The position numbers and the translations under genes are program-made. 5,204 nucleotides of DNA. Source: an uncultured Chloroflexota bacterium (GTDB taxonomy: Bacteria; Chloroflexota; Dehalococcoidia; UBA3495). Of this stretch, positions 4,082 to 5,204 are shown in pieces. The notes under the pieces are model-generated. The model did not search any database. It saw nothing but the letters and a program-made list of their open reading frames with translations, and was not told the origin of the DNA. Positions within the stretch are counted from its first letter, which is position 1; the number at the start of each line of letters is the position of its first letter. Where the stretch lies: positions 1-5,204 of the forward strand of contig CAJWBT010000190.1 in the NCBI GenBank assembly GCA_913020235.1, read 5' to 3'.

Positions 4082-5204
4082 ATGTCCGATCAGGAACTGC
4101 GCATCGTGGCCCCCACCGCCATCGTTGGCTACGGCTTCCAGGAGAGTTCCCTGGAGCGGGTGCTTCGGAAGGCCCCCCACCTGATCGCCTGCGACGGGGG
4201 GAGCACCGACCCGGGACCCAACTACCTGGGGATGGGCAAGGCCTTCGTCGGGCGGGACGCCGCCAAGCGGGACCTGGCCCTGATGCTCCAGGCCGCCGTG
4301 GACCGGCAAATACCGATGGTCGTCGGCACCAGCGGCGGCGCCGGCGCGGACGCCCACCTGCAATGGACCCGGGAGATCGTCGAAGAGATAGCCCGGGAGA
4401 ACAACCTGCACTTCAGAATGGCCCTTATCCACTCGGAACAGTCCAGGGAGTACGTTACCCGCAAGCTGGAGCAGGACCGGGTGGAGCCTCTGTGGCCCCT
4501 GCCGCCCCTGCGCCAAGAGGCCATCGACAAGTGCTCCACCATTGTCGGCATGGCCGGGGTGGAGCCGTACATCGAGGCATTGGGCGAGGGCGCCCAGGTG
4601 ATCCTTTGCGGGCGGTCCGATGACGCCGCCATATTTGCCGCGCTGCCCATCAAGGAGGAGTTCGACCCGGCCCTCGGCTGGGTAGCGGGCAAGCTGCTGG
4701 AGTGCGGCGCGGCCTGCGCCATCCCCCGGCAGAAGTACGGCAGCGAGGGCATCACCGTCACCCTGCGGGAGGACCACATCCTTGTGGAGCCCAACCATCT
4801 CGGCCTGGCCTGCACCCCCCTTAGCGTGTCCACCTTTTTCTTGCACGAAAATGAGACGCCCCTCTACCACACCGAGCCGTCGGGGGTCCTGGACCTGAGC
4901 GACCTGAACTGCGAGGCCGTGGACGGCCGGACGGTGAAGATTACCGGGGCCCGGTTTCTGCCCCGGGAAAAGTACACCGTCCGGCTGGAAGGGGTGGAAC
5001 TGGTGGGCTACCGGTGCATCTGCATCTCCTACACCCGGGATCCGGTGCTGGTGCAGTGCATCGATAGCTATCTGGCCGACGTGCGAGCCCTGGTCGCCCG
5101 CCGGGTGGACGGCATGGGCGTCGACCCCAACGACTACAAGCTGGTGTTTCGGGTCATCGGCAAGAACGCCGTAATGGGGGAGCGGGAGCCGGTCAAGGAA
5201 GTGC
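4082..5204 (+). CDS. Acyclic terpene utilisation AtuA-family protein (DUF1446), C-terminus beyond the window
   Basis: The reading frame is open from the ATG at 4082 to the right edge, giving 374 codons without a stop; relatives are about 450 residues, so most of the protein is present. The family is recognised from RIVAPTAIVGYGF (7-19), ACDGGSTDPGPNYLG (36-50), the glycine-rich VVGTSGGAGADAHLQW (80-95), ILCGRSDDAAIFAALP (174-189), EPSGVLDLSDLNCEAV (265-280) and RDPVLVQCID (319-328). AtuA was named from the Pseudomonas citronellol/geraniol degradation cluster, but its biochemical activity is unresolved, and many homologues lie outside terpene clusters. No signal peptide or membrane segment is seen, so it is probably cytoplasmic. 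Ten cysteines are visible, including a CIC pair at 312-314. Placement behind a threonine aldolase suggests a role in small-acid or amino-acid metabolism, which is inference. No terpene-specific partner is visible, so a gene symbol is withheld. Confidence 0.85.
   Translation, partial: MSDQELRIVAPTAIVGYGFQESSLERVLRKAPHLIACDGGSTDPGPNYLGMGKAFVGRDAAKRDLALMLQAAVDRQIPMVVGTSGGAGADAHLQWTREIVEEIARENNLHFRMALIHSEQSREYVTRKLEQDRVEPLWPLPPLRQEAIDKCSTIVGMAGVEPYIEALGEGAQVILCGRSDDAAIFAALPIKEEFDPALGWVAGKLLECGAACAIPRQKYGSEGITVTLREDHILVEPNHLGLACTPLSVSTFFLHENETPLYHTEPSGVLDLSDLNCEAVDGRTVKITGARFLPREKYTVRLEGVELVGYRCICISYTRDPVLVQCIDSYLADVRALVARRVDGMGVDPNDYKLVFRVIGKNAVMGEREPVKEV

Noticed and set aside
2882..4870. A 662-codon open frame on the minus strand opposite the aldolase and AtuA-family genes
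   Set aside because: It is antisense to two clearly recognised proteins, its translation is low-complexity and Gly/His/Gln-rich with no family motif, and its end runs into repeats. Long antisense frames are expected in GC-rich DNA with strong codon bias.
1..5204. Search for a defence, toxin-antitoxin, phage or secretion system
   Set aside because: All long credible genes belong to housekeeping or metabolic families, and no nuclease, toxin, integrase or transposase motif is seen on either strand.

Overview
The window is GC-rich bacterial chromosome with housekeeping genes on the left (minus strand), a repeat-filled divergent intergenic region in the middle, and a two-gene metabolic unit on the right (plus strand). 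Gene content, frequent non-ATG starts and the type of intergenic repeat would fit an environmental bacterium such as a Chloroflexota (Dehalococcoidia-like) lineage. That placement is inference from general resemblance; no marker in the window proves it.

Minus strand, in transcription order: an alpha/beta hydrolase of the COG2945 type (2529-1888), lspA for signal peptidase II (start 1857 or 1881, stop 1138), an RluD-type 23S rRNA pseudouridine synthase (1049-123), and the first 13 codons of what reads as gltX, glutamyl-tRNA synthetase (39-1, running off the left edge). lspA followed by an rluD-type gene is a widespread bacterial pairing. The hydrolase stop and lspA lie only a few bases apart, so these genes probably share a transcript from a promoter near 2557-2585. 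gltX appears to have its own promoter-like -10 box and a strong ribosome binding site. The LspA protein is unusual in carrying a cytoplasmic C-terminal zinc ribbon (two CxxC knuckles).

Middle (2530-2986): about 460 bases without a credible gene. It holds a heptad repeat cluster (TCAGCNN units), a nested imperfect inverted repeat about 174 bp long, a C-run/G-run hairpin, and just before the plus-strand gene an extended -10 box with a 12-bp direct repeat beside it.

Plus strand: a PLP-dependent low-specificity threonine aldolase (2987-4033), then 48 bases later an AtuA-family (DUF1446) protein that is cut by the right edge after 374 codons. The two probably form one operon. A second heptad cluster, in opposite orientation to the first, overlaps the aldolase stop codon, so the aldolase gene is bracketed by inverted copies of the same heptad family.

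I see no CRISPR array, tRNA, rRNA, transposase, phage gene or defence system. The less ordinary features are the zinc-ribbon LspA, the repeat architecture and the aldolase/AtuA pairing.
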